Shown: positions 25,695 through 33,013 of the stretch, one piece after another
Position numbering within the stretch: the stretch's first letter is position 1
Layout: each line of letters begins with the position of its first letter
Assembly: GCA_020850835.1 (NCBI GenBank)
Contig: JADZDX010000091.1
Coordinates: forward strand, 1 to 53,334
Source: Fimbriimonadaceae bacterium
Lineage (GTDB): Bacteria > Armatimonadota > Fimbriimonadia > Fimbriimonadales > Fimbriimonadaceae
Reading direction: 5' to 3'
Length of the DNA stretch: 53,334 bases
Position numbers and translations under genes: made by a program
Notes under the pieces: model-generated
What the model saw: the letters and a program-made list of their open reading frames with translations, nothing else
What the model was told of the DNA's origin: nothing
Databases searched by the model: none

Positions 25695-25940
25695 GTGTCG
25701 AACCAACAGATCTATAACTTCCTGCTTGGGCTTTCGATCTTGATTGCCGTCGTGTTCATTGTGTTGATCCTTGTGACCAGCAAGGGAGATGCCATGTCGG
25801 GCGGGGGTGCGGTGCGCACGACGTTTAAGGGTCGGGCGACGGTGGACGACCAAATCGCCAAGCTAAATATGTATTTGGCGGGGGCATTCCTTGTCTCCAT
25901 GATCGTGCTGGATTACTTTGCCAACCGACTCCCTCGATAG
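25695..25940 (+). CDS. secG: Preprotein translocase subunit SecG
   Basis: 81-aa inner-membrane component of the SecYEG channel. Two hydrophobic helices flank the conserved cytoplasmic loop with GGGAVRTTFKGRATVDDQI, where FG/FKGRAT-D is typical of SecG. GTG 25695 is chosen over ATG 25671, as it gives a normal N-terminus (SNQQIYNFLLG) and lies beyond the TATAAT box. Overlaps the next gene by 23 nt. Confidence 0.9.
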   Translation: MSNQQIYNFLLGLSILIAVVFIVLILVTSKGDAMSGGGAVRTTFKGRATVDDQIAKLNMYLAGAFLVSMIVLDYFANRLPR

Positions 25941-26652
25941 CCTCCGGCTCATCCACCTTAACGACCTGCACGGGAAACTCCGGCCCGAGCACGTAGGTGT
26001 AATCAGCGCTTTACGGACTGACAATTGTCTATGCCTAGAAACTGGTGACGGCATTCTGGCGGGAAACCTAGGTATTCCCGGAAAGGAAGAAAAGGTGTGG
26101 GGGCTATATGCCCAGATTCCAATGGATGCCGGCACGATTGGAAATCGTGAAACTCACCTGATGGCCTCCGCCTTTGAGGCGAAACTTAGAGGACATCAGC
26201 ATCCTCTTCTTTGCGCGAATCTAACGAGGAAGGACGACGGCACCTTCCCACTGCCAGGCTCGCTCATTCTGGAAAGAAATGGTTGGCGAATTGGCCTCCT
26301 TGGAACGAGTGTGGCGATGGTTACGGCCAAGATGGCGGCTAGGGCGGCCAGCGCTTTCATTTGGGAGGATCCGATCGTTGCCGCTCAGCGGGAAGCCCGC
26401 GCTTTGCGGCCTGGGGTGGACTTGCTCATTGCCCTCACCCATATCGGCTTGAGCAAGGATAAGCAACTCGCCGAAGTAGTTCCCGAGATTGACCTCATAC
26501 TTGGTGGGCATTCGCATAGCGTTTTGGATACGCCCATACGCGAGAACCAAACCTGGATATGCCAAGGGGGATCGCATGCGCGATTCGTTGGTGTCTACGA
26601 CCTCGATGTGCGAACCAAGCAGCTCACCGGCGGCCTGATTCCGCTACCCTAA
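25918..26652 (+). CDS. Calcineurin-like metallophosphoesterase (5'-nucleotidase type)
   Basis: 244 aa, only the catalytic half of a UshA-type protein. Metal-binding motifs: LNDLHGKL (D16, H18), GTIGNRETHL where the usual GNHE/GNHD reads GNRE, ALTHIGLSKD, and LGGHSHS. There is no signal peptide and no C-terminal substrate-recognition domain, so a cytoplasmic phosphatase is likely. TTG start at 25918 lies inside the secG end; no better start exists. Terminator follows at once. Confidence 0.82.
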   Translation: MPTDSLDSLRLIHLNDLHGKLRPEHVGVISALRTDNCLCLETGDGILAGNLGIPGKEEKVWGLYAQIPMDAGTIGNRETHLMASAFEAKLRGHQHPLLCANLTRKDDGTFPLPGSLILERNGWRIGLLGTSVAMVTAKMAARAASAFIWEDPIVAAQREARALRPGVDLLIALTHIGLSKDKQLAEVVPEIDLILGGHSHSVLDTPIRENQTWICQGGSHARFVGVYDLDVRTKQLTGGLIPLP

Positions 26653-26662
26653 CATGAAAAAA

Positions 26663-26697
26663 CGCCTACCCAAAATGGGCAGGCGAATTCAGATTTT
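26663..26697. terminator. Bidirectional terminator
   Basis: Stem CGCCTACCCA (26663-26672) with TGGGCAGGCG (26676-26685), one A-C mismatch, 3-nt loop. Six A lie just upstream and six T (26694-26699) shortly downstream, which suits termination from both the metallophosphoesterase gene and the convergent PEP-CTERM gene. Confidence 0.8.
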
Positions 26698-26713
26698 TTG
26701 AACGACGCGCTCG

Positions 26714-27511
26714 TTATTTGCGTCGTCGGCGAGCCATCGCCGCGAGTCCCAAACCAAGGGCGGCCATGGTCGCGGGTTCGGGGACAGTTACAATGCGCTT
26801 ATTGGTAGACATAACCCAGGTGCTTCCCGGAGCAGTTGGTCCACCAGCCGCATTGGCGGCCGCAAGGTTGAGGTTCCATTGAGAAGCAAACTCAATATCA
26901 CCACCGCCGACCGGGGTTACCGCATTGGCAAGGTTGTCAACATTGGCGTCCGACAACTTGTTCAAAAGGTTGGGGTAGGTGTTGATTTCCCAGCGATCAG
27001 CGTAATCAACCGTTCCGACCATGCCGTAAACCGGGTTATCCCATTGGAAGAAGTGACCATCAAAGCTTGCACCTTGGTCAAACGGAGTACCGTTGAGGTC
27101 AAAGTCGTTGTATTGGAACAAAGTCAAAGGCAATGCGAACGAGGCGTGGTTGGTGATGCGGACAATCTCGGCGATATCTGCCGTACCGGAGCCTGGTGTG
27201 CTACCGCCCAGGATATAGTCCACGCTGATCGTGAACAATCCGGGATTGTTGAACGTGACCCGAGAGTAGTTGGCGGCGATGTTGGTGATCACACCGGGGC
27301 CGAGGGCACCTTGGCTTTGCTCAGGGGTGTTCCCGATCCGCCAGAAATAGTCTTCTCGGAACAGGTGATCCACGCCGTCGATAAACCAATCGTTCAGACC
27401 AGTGACGTCATTGCCGACCACCGTCGAGTTCCCATCCGACAAAGTAAAAGTAGCACCATGGGCAGCCCCGAAAGCACCGACAGCCAAGGTCAATAAGAAT
27501 AGTTTTTTCAT
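26714..27511 (-). CDS. PEP-CTERM sorting domain protein
   Basis: 265-aa secreted protein. Signal peptide MKKLFLLTLAVGAFGAAHG; beta-rich middle with DWFIDGVDHLFREDYFW; C-terminal sorting signal VPEPATMAALGLGLAAMARRRRK (Pro-Glu-Pro, hydrophobic helix, Arg cluster). Such tails are processed by exosortases; none is in the window. ATG 27511 is chosen over 27535, since it has a good SD (GAGGAG) and begins the signal peptide. Unlike several neighbours this gene has a normal leader. Confidence 0.88.
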   Translation of the reverse strand: MKKLFLLTLAVGAFGAAHGATFTLSDGNSTVVGNDVTGLNDWFIDGVDHLFREDYFWRIGNTPEQSQGALGPGVITNIAANYSRVTFNNPGLFTISVDYILGGSTPGSGTADIAEIVRITNHASFALPLTLFQYNDFDLNGTPFDQGASFDGHFFQWDNPVYGMVGTVDYADRWEINTYPNLLNKLSDANVDNLANAVTPVGGGDIEFASQWNLNLAAANAAGGPTAPGSTWVMSTNKRIVTVPEPATMAALGLGLAAMARRRRK

Positions 27512-27653
27512 TTCACTCCTCAAAAAGCCCCACAAGATTGCTCCTGTTGAGGTTACGAGGTCATTCTATCACGACCTGGCAAATGTCACATCATCATAAT
27601 GCCCCGTATTTCTTCTGGTTTTGCAAAAGTTGGTCATTGTCCAGGACCTTCGT

Positions 27654-27659
27654 TATAAT
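27654..27659 (+). promoter_or_regulatory. -10 box of the DUF1579-like gene (leaderless)
   Basis: TATAAT ending 6 nt before ATG 27666; a possible -35 TTGGTC lies 18 bp upstream (27630-27635). No SD. Confidence 0.6.
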
Positions 27660-27665
27660 GGGTTC

Positions 27666-28190
27666 ATGAGAAACCTCATTCTCTCGTCGTTATTGCTCCT
27701 GCCGATCCTCGCCGTTGCGCAAGAAGGCCCAGCCATGAGCCCGCCTAAGGAACTCGATATCTTCAAGCCCATGATCGGAACATGGGGGGGCAAGCTCGAT
27801 GCCACCTTCCCGGGCATGCCAGAGTCCAGCATAGACATGAAGTTGGCCTTCTCATGGGATGGCCAATTCATCAAGAACGTCGCTTCGATGGATATGGGGG
27901 GAATGAAGATGACCGAGACCATGTACTTCGGGTGGAACGCCGAGAAGAGCAAGTACCAGTCATGGGCATTCACCAATTGGGCGCCCACCCCACGAATCGA
28001 ATGGGGCGTGGTCGAGGGCAACAAGAGCGTTTGGACCTGCGAACCTTGGGACGGCGGCATGGGCCAGAAGACGGTCAGTCGGACCACCATCACCGTGAAG
28101 GACGAAAAAACCGTTCACTTCCTGCTGGAGTTCCAGATGGGCGACAAGTTCACCCCGGTCATGAACGGCGACATCACCAAGGTCAAGTAA
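27666..28190 (+). CDS. Secreted DUF1579-like protein
   Basis: 174 aa with signal peptide (RNLILSSLLLLPILAVAQ). The mature part reads ELDIFKPMIGTWGGKLDA..., then FSWDGQFIKNVASMDMGG and YFGWNAEKSKYQSWAFTN, the pattern of DUF1579/lipocalin-like proteins (GtW.g... fy.gWd). No enzyme function is assigned to this family. ATG 27666 is fixed by the TATAAT box; an earlier in-frame ORF start (27621) has no signal peptide. Hairpin terminator follows at 28213. Confidence 0.82.
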   Translation: MRNLILSSLLLLPILAVAQEGPAMSPPKELDIFKPMIGTWGGKLDATFPGMPESSIDMKLAFSWDGQFIKNVASMDMGGMKMTETMYFGWNAEKSKYQSWAFTNWAPTPRIEWGVVEGNKSVWTCEPWDGGMGQKTVSRTTITVKDEKTVHFLLEFQMGDKFTPVMNGDITKVK

Positions 28191-28212
28191 GTCCCCTCGC
28201 CAATAATTAGCT

Positions 28213-28251
28213 GGAGCCAACCCAAGATCATACGGGGTTGGCTCCTTTGTT
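28213..28251 (+). terminator. Intrinsic terminator
   Basis: Perfect 11-bp stem GGAGCCAACCC (28213-28223)/GGGTTGGCTCC (28235-28245), 11-nt loop, then TTTGTT. Confidence 0.85.
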
Positions 28252-28276
28252 GGTCGTTCCAACTGGGAAGTAATTT

Positions 28277-29263
28277 CTAGCGCCGCTTGCGTCGCTTCAA
28301 CAAAGCCACCAGCCCAAGGCCAACCGCCGCCATCGTCCCCGGCTCCGGCGCGAGGACAATCGTCGAATCATAGATCGACCCATAATTCGCGCTACTCGTT
28401 TCCCAAAAGGTGCTGTTAAATTGCGCGAGGCGCGCGGTGCTGAAGAACATCCTCGTTTGAGCGGTGTCAATCCCAAAGCCCCAAACGAAGTCGCCATGCC
28501 CTTGGGCGAGGCTGTCTGTTTTAACCACGTAACCGCCTGTCGCTCCAACGCTCCCCAATGTGGTCCCCGTATAAGGAACAAACCGCCGGTCCGAAAACTG
28601 AGTCGCGCCCACACCAACGTGCGTATCCGTCACGACCAGCGAGTGCAGAGTGTCAGTTGTGTTATCAAGGAGGGTCACCGATTGGGCGATCACTCCCGAA
28701 CCCGCCGCATAGCTCGTCAATGTGTACTTGGAACCCGATGAGGTTCCGGCTTGGCGGCTGAGGACGAAGGTGATACCGCTGGCCGTCGTGACCGCATCAA
28801 CGGCTCCCAGCGTACCGGCCGGCATGCTGTACCCACGAAGGAGCGTCCCCGCTGTCGAATAAAGCCTGGCTTGCTGAGTGCCGCCAAAATTGCCCGCCAC
28901 GAGCAAGTTGCTCCCCACATACCGTGCCGCCGCGATAGTGGTCATCGACACGCCAGTACTCAGACCTGAGACGAAGATCCCGGTCGAGTAATTGTATCGC
29001 CGCGTCGTCAGAACTCCTGAATCAATCTGGATTAAATCCACCGTTCCCGGAGCGGCCGTATTCAAGGAGAGTTCGCTCGAAGCATGAGCATCCGCAACCA
29101 AAAACTGACCCAAATTGAGGTGATTGATCGGATCCCACCGCGTAATGTGCAACGCCGTCGGACCATCCGCCGGGTCGTAGTTCTGCAAAATCAACGCCAG
29201 CTCAAACGAACCAAACGCCCGACCCGCAACCGACAGCGCACACAAAAGGGCCAACCTTTTCAT
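28277..29263 (-). CDS. PEP-CTERM protein, paralogue family A
   Basis: 328 aa with signal peptide (ALLCALSVAGRAFG) and C-terminal APEPGTMAAVGLGLVALLKRRKRR. The mature start SFELALILQN and the H-x-RWDPINHLNLG segment match two other proteins here (31088-32020, 32096-33010), which begin SFDLVLVADN / SFELLLVADN and continue with IHR-(Y/F)D-...-GVYLG; the body looks like a beta-propeller-type repeat region. The start could be GTG 29266 or ATG 29263; both are close to a TATAAT box. Function unknown, cell-surface location inferred. Confidence 0.83.
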   Translation of the reverse strand: MKRLALLCALSVAGRAFGSFELALILQNYDPADGPTALHITRWDPINHLNLGQFLVADAHASSELSLNTAAPGTVDLIQIDSGVLTTRRYNYSTGIFVSGLSTGVSMTTIAAARYVGSNLLVAGNFGGTQQARLYSTAGTLLRGYSMPAGTLGAVDAVTTASGITFVLSRQAGTSSGSKYTLTSYAAGSGVIAQSVTLLDNTTDTLHSLVVTDTHVGVGATQFSDRRFVPYTGTTLGSVGATGGYVVKTDSLAQGHGDFVWGFGIDTAQTRMFFSTARLAQFNSTFWETSSANYGSIYDSTIVLAPEPGTMAAVGLGLVALLKRRKRR

Positions 29264-29271
29264 CACAGGGC

Positions 29272-29277
29272 ATTATA
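29272..29277 (-). promoter_or_regulatory. -10 box of PEP-CTERM gene (leaderless)
   Basis: TATAAT on the minus strand, 8 nt before ATG 29263 and 5 nt before GTG 29266. No SD. Confidence 0.58.
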
Positions 29278-29316
29278 AACCAACTTAGGCCCAAAACCAA
29301 GCGCCCATTCGCAACC

Positions 29317-29338
29317 TCCCCCCTGCACGCAGGGGGGA
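29317..29338. terminator. GC-rich hairpin, possible terminator
   Basis: CCCCCCTGC (29318-29326) and GCAGGGGGG (29329-29337) with a tiny loop, extended by a T-A pair. It lies downstream of the next minus-strand PEP-CTERM gene (ends 29368). There is no T tract on the minus side, so termination is uncertain. Confidence 0.45.
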
Positions 29339-29367
29339 AGTTTCATTCAGCCGAGGGCGAGCAGGGC

Positions 29368-30012
29368 TTAGCGAGGGCGTCGCCGCCGCAGCAGGGCCAC
29401 CGCGCCCAGCCCCAGCGCCACCATCGAGGCCGGCTCCGGCACGCAGATCGTGTCAATCACCACCTGATCGAGGAACACGTCGCTCGTGGTCAGGTTTGTG
29501 ATCGTCACATCTTCCATCGGCGGGCAATGGTCGAGGCTCCAAGTGGCCGTCGTATGATTCCATCCGCCCGCCAGCGGAACCGTATTGACAAAGCCCGGCG
29601 TGATGTGCGCGCCCGTCGGCAGCACGACCTGCGCGGTGGGCAGGGCGCTCCACCAAGTCATCTGAAGCCAGATATGCTTCGTCATCTCGGGCCCGCCGTC
29701 GAAGTTCGGGATCCTGAACGTAATCGGCACGCCCGGGCCTAGCGTGACGATGCCCGTCCGGCCTTGGAAGGTCGGCGTCCATCCGCTATTACCCGGGAAG
29801 AACAGGGCCGGTTGCCCCAGATTTGGGTTCTGTAATGACCCGCTGTCGGGCAGTTGAGGCCCGCCCGTGGAGGGCTGGTTAAAGCCCCAGTGTTGAAACG
29901 TCGAGCCAAGGAGGCCGCGCCATGGTGGAGGGTTCAAATCATCGGCCATCGAGACCGGTGCCAACCCCAAAAGTGCTCCCAGCAGGGAGGCATATTTAAG
30001 CATTGAGCTCAT
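29368..30012 (-). CDS. PEP-CTERM sorting domain protein
   Basis: 214-aa secreted protein, not obviously related to family A. Signal peptide ends near SMADD; the mature part is Pro/Gly rich with GFNQPSTGGPQLPDSG and a beta-rich centre (TKHIWLQMTWW). The sorting signal is CVPEPASMVALGLGAVALLRRRR. SD AGGAG lies 6 nt before ATG. TATACT on the minus strand at about 30084-30089 gives a promoter with an ordinary ~70-nt leader, unlike the leaderless neighbours. GC is visibly high in this gene. Confidence 0.85.
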   Translation of the reverse strand: MSSMLKYASLLGALLGLAPVSMADDLNPPPWRGLLGSTFQHWGFNQPSTGGPQLPDSGSLQNPNLGQPALFFPGNSGWTPTFQGRTGIVTLGPGVPITFRIPNFDGGPEMTKHIWLQMTWWSALPTAQVVLPTGAHITPGFVNTVPLAGGWNHTTATWSLDHCPPMEDVTITNLTTSDVFLDQVVIDTICVPEPASMVALGLGAVALLRRRRPR

Positions 30013-30106
30013 AGTTATTCTCCTGCGCGAGGCGCTTGCCGGTTGTCGCTATGGCGAATCACGGCTCGTGCCTCGCGCAATCTCAGTATAAGTACTTTTC
30101 CGAGAA

Positions 30107-30361
30107 ATGATCACTTTTTTACCAAAATCTTCAAAAGATTGGCGCGCCCCGGTCGTGACGAACGTGATAGGAGTTGAAATTGGCGCGGCCGCTTTTGAAA
30201 TCGGTGTGCCGGTTTTCGAAATCGGTGCCGCAAAATTGGTGTTTGTCGTCATGAAATTCGAAAACGACGAGGTGATTTTCGAAAATGGCGTCATGAAATT
30301 CGAAAACGGCGCGACCGCGTTTGTATTTTATGGCGGAATTTTTGAAAATTATGGAATGTAG
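30107..30361 (+). CDS. Small heptad-repeat ORF, FE(N/I)G repeats
   Basis: 84-aa ORF of no known family. Residues 1-21 are unique; residues 22-84 are exactly nine 7-residue units with an aromatic/leucine at 30, 37, 44, 51, 58, 65, 72, 79, usually followed by Glu, then Ile/Asn, then Gly (FEIG, FEND, FENG). Two units are diverged (LVFV, FVFY). There is no signal peptide. Start ATG 30107 has only GAGAA before it; TATAAG at 30087-30092 might be a promoter. It could also be a non-coding 21-bp minisatellite, as the opposite strand is open too. Coding is supported by the codon-phased conservation, but I hold it at moderate confidence. Confidence 0.4.
   Translation: MITFLPKSSKDWRAPVVTNVIGVEIGAAAFEIGVPVFEIGAAKLVFVVMKFENDEVIFENGVMKFENGATAFVFYGGIFENYGM
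30170..30358 (+). repeat. Nine tandem 21-bp degenerate repeats
   Basis: 189 bp = 9 x 21 bp. The best-preserved copies read close to ATGAAATTCGAAAACGGCGTC: nearly identical at 30251-30266 and 30293-30308, with a variant ATTTTCGAAAATGGC between. The core TTCGAA is palindromic and recurs in most copies. Period equals 7 codons. Confidence 0.75.
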
Positions 30362-30388
30362 CCCTTAGCCGAAAGGCCAAAGAGGTAA

Positions 30389-31030
30389 ATGATGGAATTC
30401 AAATTCGTAATGCCCAGTTCCGATACGGGCGTAGATGCCAAACTCACGCAGTTCAAAACCGGCGCCCAAGCCGAATTGCTCAATCTCGGTTACGATGCCG
30501 CCGATCTCGACGCGGTCGTTGACGCCGCCACCAACTTTCATACGGAGCTCGTGGCAACCGAGAACGCCCGCGTGGTCTATCGCAATCAGGTGGGGACCAA
30601 GGATGAGACCAAAGCCGCGAGCATTGAGACCATCCGCATGTGGGCGCAACGGGTGAAGACCAACCCCCTCGCCACGCCCGAGATTCTCGCCAAGTTCGGC
30701 ATCGAACCCAGTTCGGTTGTGGCCGGTCCGGTGACATCACCGAATAATTTGAGCGCCCAACCATTCGCAAATGGAACGTGTACGCTCAAATGGAGCGGCA
30801 ATGGAAATGTCTCGGGGACGACCTACGTGATCGAATCGGCCCTGAGCAATGGCGTTTGGAATTGGGTGGACAACACGACCAAGAAGACCTATACGGACGA
30901 GTTTGCGACGCCGGGTATCCAGCGAACCTACCGCGTCCGCGCCCAGCGCGCCGGCCTCACGAGCCCGCCCAGCTCCGAGACTTCGATCTACTTCGGGGAA
31001 GGCGAAGACGGCCTGGAACTCGCGGCGTAG
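30389..31030 (+). CDS. Cytoplasmic-looking protein with C-terminal FnIII-like domain
   Basis: 213 aa, no signal peptide or TM. N-terminal ~110 residues are helical (DAKLTQFKTGAQAELLNLGY, TKAASIETIRMWAQR), the C-terminal ~90 resemble a fibronectin type III fold (CTLKWSGNGNVSGTTYVIES, YTDEFATPGIQRTYRVRAQRAG, SPPSSE). SD AGAGG precedes a double ATG (30389 and 30392); spacing slightly favours the second. It follows the repeat ORF by 27 nt and may share its transcript. Family not recognised. Confidence 0.78.
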   Translation: MMEFKFVMPSSDTGVDAKLTQFKTGAQAELLNLGYDAADLDAVVDAATNFHTELVATENARVVYRNQVGTKDETKAASIETIRMWAQRVKTNPLATPEILAKFGIEPSSVVAGPVTSPNNLSAQPFANGTCTLKWSGNGNVSGTTYVIESALSNGVWNWVDNTTKKTYTDEFATPGIQRTYRVRAQRAGLTSPPSSETSIYFGEGEDGLELAA

Positions 31031-31054
31031 TTCCGGGTCGAAGAGACGACAAAA

Positions 31055-31086
31055 GGGGCTGGCGTGAAGGCGCCAGCCCCCTTTGT
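31055..31086. terminator. Bidirectional terminator
   Basis: Perfect 10-bp stem GGGGCTGGCG (31055-31064)/CGCCAGCCCC (31071-31080), 6-nt loop, flanked by AAAA upstream and CTTTGTTTT downstream; between convergent genes. Confidence 0.88.
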
Positions 31087-31087
31087 T

Positions 31088-32020
31088 TTAGCGGCGCTTT
31101 CTTCGCTTGAGCAACGCGGCGACGCCGACGCCAACGGCGATGAACGTGCCGGGCTCGGGGGCAAGGACGACGGCGATTTGTCCGGGGGCCGTGACCTGCG
31201 GCGTCAGGATGAAGCGATCGCCGCCCTGGGCAATGCCGCTGAACATGCGATAGAGAGCCTTATCACCGGCGTTTGACTTGCCGTACATGTAGTAGCCGTT
31301 GTGCGAACCCGCAATATCCACGAAGGAATTGACGAATGAGTTGCTCCAAAAGCCGGTACTGACCGCGAATGTACCCGCTGCACTGAGAGCTCCTGAATGA
31401 AAGGCCGTGGTTGTGTTGGCATCTTGGTCACCCATGAGATAGAAATTGTTGGTAAGAGAGCCATCGAAAGCAACCCTCCCCTTGTTTGGGCCAATGGATC
31501 CGGCACTGTAGGACGTGCCCTGAACTCCGGCACTGTTGAAGCCGACCAAGGAGTTGGCCGCGCTATTGTAGAGGAGGTAAGCCCCATTCTGGGCGAAGGC
31601 GAAGTCGGTGATATTGCTCGTCCAAGTCTTGACAAGAGCTTGGGTCCCGGTGGTCTTGTTGACGCTGTAAAGTGACGGGCCGTAAGCGCGATATAGCTGG
31701 CCATTTGCGATGCGTATGGTGTTGGTTAAACCGGAAGAAAAGTTGCGATTCACTGCGCCGGTGCCGATGTTGTAAACGGTGATGTGGTTGCTGGACGCGA
31801 CATAGACTTCGTTCGCCGCCGAATCTACCGCAAGGTCGTTGATGCTGCTGAAACCAGTCTCGATGAAACCAAGGTAAACGCCGCTGTCGCCATCGTAGCG
31901 GTGGATTTTGGAAGTCGTGGGCCCGGCAAAGTTGCCCGAATTGTCCGCGACGAGAACAAGGTCGAAACTAGCTTGCGCCCCAGCGGCAAGGGTAAGTGAC
32001 AGGAGCGCGATGCTTCTCAT
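31088..32020 (-). CDS. PEP-CTERM protein, paralogue family A
   Basis: 310 aa. Signal peptide RSIALLSLTLAAGAQA, mature start SFDLVLVADN, then KIHRYDGDSGVYLGF and propeller-like repeats (INDLAVDSAANEVYVAS, HITVYNIGTG). C-terminus APEPGTFIAVGVGVAALLKRRKRR. Start ATG 32020 is 6 nt after a TATAAT box; the open frame continues 118 codons upstream but that part has no signal sequence and crosses the neighbour gene. Divergent twin of the gene at 32096. Confidence 0.86.
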   Translation of the reverse strand: MRSIALLSLTLAAGAQASFDLVLVADNSGNFAGPTTSKIHRYDGDSGVYLGFIETGFSSINDLAVDSAANEVYVASSNHITVYNIGTGAVNRNFSSGLTNTIRIANGQLYRAYGPSLYSVNKTTGTQALVKTWTSNITDFAFAQNGAYLLYNSAANSLVGFNSAGVQGTSYSAGSIGPNKGRVAFDGSLTNNFYLMGDQDANTTTAFHSGALSAAGTFAVSTGFWSNSFVNSFVDIAGSHNGYYMYGKSNAGDKALYRMFSGIAQGGDRFILTPQVTAPGQIAVVLAPEPGTFIAVGVGVAALLKRRKRR

Positions 32021-32026
32021 GCGTTC

Positions 32027-32032
32027 ATTATA
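32027..32032 (-). promoter_or_regulatory. -10 box, leaderless (gene 31088-32020)
   Basis: TATAAT on the minus strand, exactly 6 nt before ATG 32020, no SD. Confidence 0.62.
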
Positions 32033-32083
32033 AGGGAAGTTTCCTAGAAACTGACTAGATTTGGCGCAAGAAAAGTTTTCCTG

Positions 32084-32089
32084 TATAGT
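32084..32089 (+). promoter_or_regulatory. -10 box, leaderless (gene 32096-33010)
   Basis: TATAGT exactly 6 nt before ATG 32096, no SD. Back-to-back with the promoter at 32027-32032 in a 75-bp intergenic space. Confidence 0.6.
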
Positions 32090-32095
32090 AATCCG

Positions 32096-33010
32096 ATGAA
32101 GCGACTCGTCATTTTGGGTTTGGTCATTTGTGCGGGCATGGCGCAAGCCTCGTTTGAATTGCTCTTGGTGGCCGACAATGGCGTTGGTACGTTCGACACA
32201 CGCAGGATTCACCGATTTGATCCGACAACCGGGGTTTATCTGGGCGCCTTTGGTGGGTTTAGCAACCCGATCATCAGTACCCATATTGACCAAGCCACCA
32301 ACAGCCTTTATGTGATCGAGCCCACGACGGTAACGCGGTGGGACTATAACACGGGGATGCTCCTCAGCAGTCATCTGGCCGTGAACGGGGCCTACCTGTC
32401 GTCCGTCCGCCCCGATGAAGGGCGGATTGCCGTTTTTGACGGCCAGCAGGATTTCTTGACAAAGTCATTCCCGGGCACGGGCGGCACCGTCGCCACCGCC
32501 GGCTTCGTAGCGAGCTCGACGTACCGTTCTGGCCTTTGGTTCCAGCAGGACTCGATCTTGGCATGGGACGAGATGAGCCGAAGGTTTCGGCTCGTCCGCA
32601 TGGACCCATTGGGTGAAGGTGGCAACGTACTTCTGGAGTCTCCTAACTTCGGCACCGGTGCTTACGGGCAGATGTCACTGGTTGGAGGGGATAACCGAGC
32701 CGTTATGGCGGCCGGCAGCGAACTGCGCTTCACCACGCTGGACAGCCTTAGCCCGGGGTCAATGGCTTCGCCCTTTGGCCTCAGCAATGCCGCGGCAAGG
32801 GCCCATGACGGTTTCTACATTGGAGGAATCAATTCCGGCACTGGAAGGGTGACTTACTACGATCGAAACTTCAATGTCCGGGGCATCTTCACGAATACCG
32901 CCCTGATGGATCCGGTCTCAATGCAGACCGTCCTCGCCCCCGAGCCAGGGACATTTGCGGCGGTTGGCGTCGGCGTCGCCGCCCTTCTTAGAAGGCGAAA
33001 GAAGAAGTAA
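32096..33010 (+). CDS. PEP-CTERM protein, paralogue family A
   Basis: 304 aa. Signal peptide KRLVILGLVICAGMAQA, mature SFELLLVADNGVGTF, then RIHRFDPTTGVYLGAF, and YVIEPTTVTRWDYNTG typical of propeller-like blades; C-terminus APEPGTFAAVGVGVAALLRRRKKK. Clear paralogue of the divergent gene at 31088-32020 and of 28277-29263; the three C-terminal tails are nearly identical. Converges on fumC with 3 nt between stops and no hairpin. Confidence 0.86.
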   Translation: MKRLVILGLVICAGMAQASFELLLVADNGVGTFDTRRIHRFDPTTGVYLGAFGGFSNPIISTHIDQATNSLYVIEPTTVTRWDYNTGMLLSSHLAVNGAYLSSVRPDEGRIAVFDGQQDFLTKSFPGTGGTVATAGFVASSTYRSGLWFQQDSILAWDEMSRRFRLVRMDPLGEGGNVLLESPNFGTGAYGQMSLVGGDNRAVMAAGSELRFTTLDSLSPGSMASPFGLSNAAARAHDGFYIGGINSGTGRVTYYDRNFNVRGIFTNTALMDPVSMQTVLAPEPGTFAAVGVGVAALLRRRKKK

Positions 33011-33013
33011 GTC

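Noticed and set aside
26879-27496. 205-aa plus-strand open frame opposite the PEP-CTERM gene
   Set aside because: No family resemblance, no SD; the minus strand has signal peptide and sorting tail in the right places.
29317-29338. GC-rich hairpin as a mobile-element end or REP sequence
   Set aside because: Single copy in the window and no flanking target duplication; kept only as a weak terminator candidate.
30049-30294. Minus-strand 81-aa frame through the 21-bp repeats
   Set aside because: It also shows a heptad because the repeats are in phase on both strands, but it starts inside the array and ends in the promoter region of the 30012 gene; the plus frame is closed neatly around the array.
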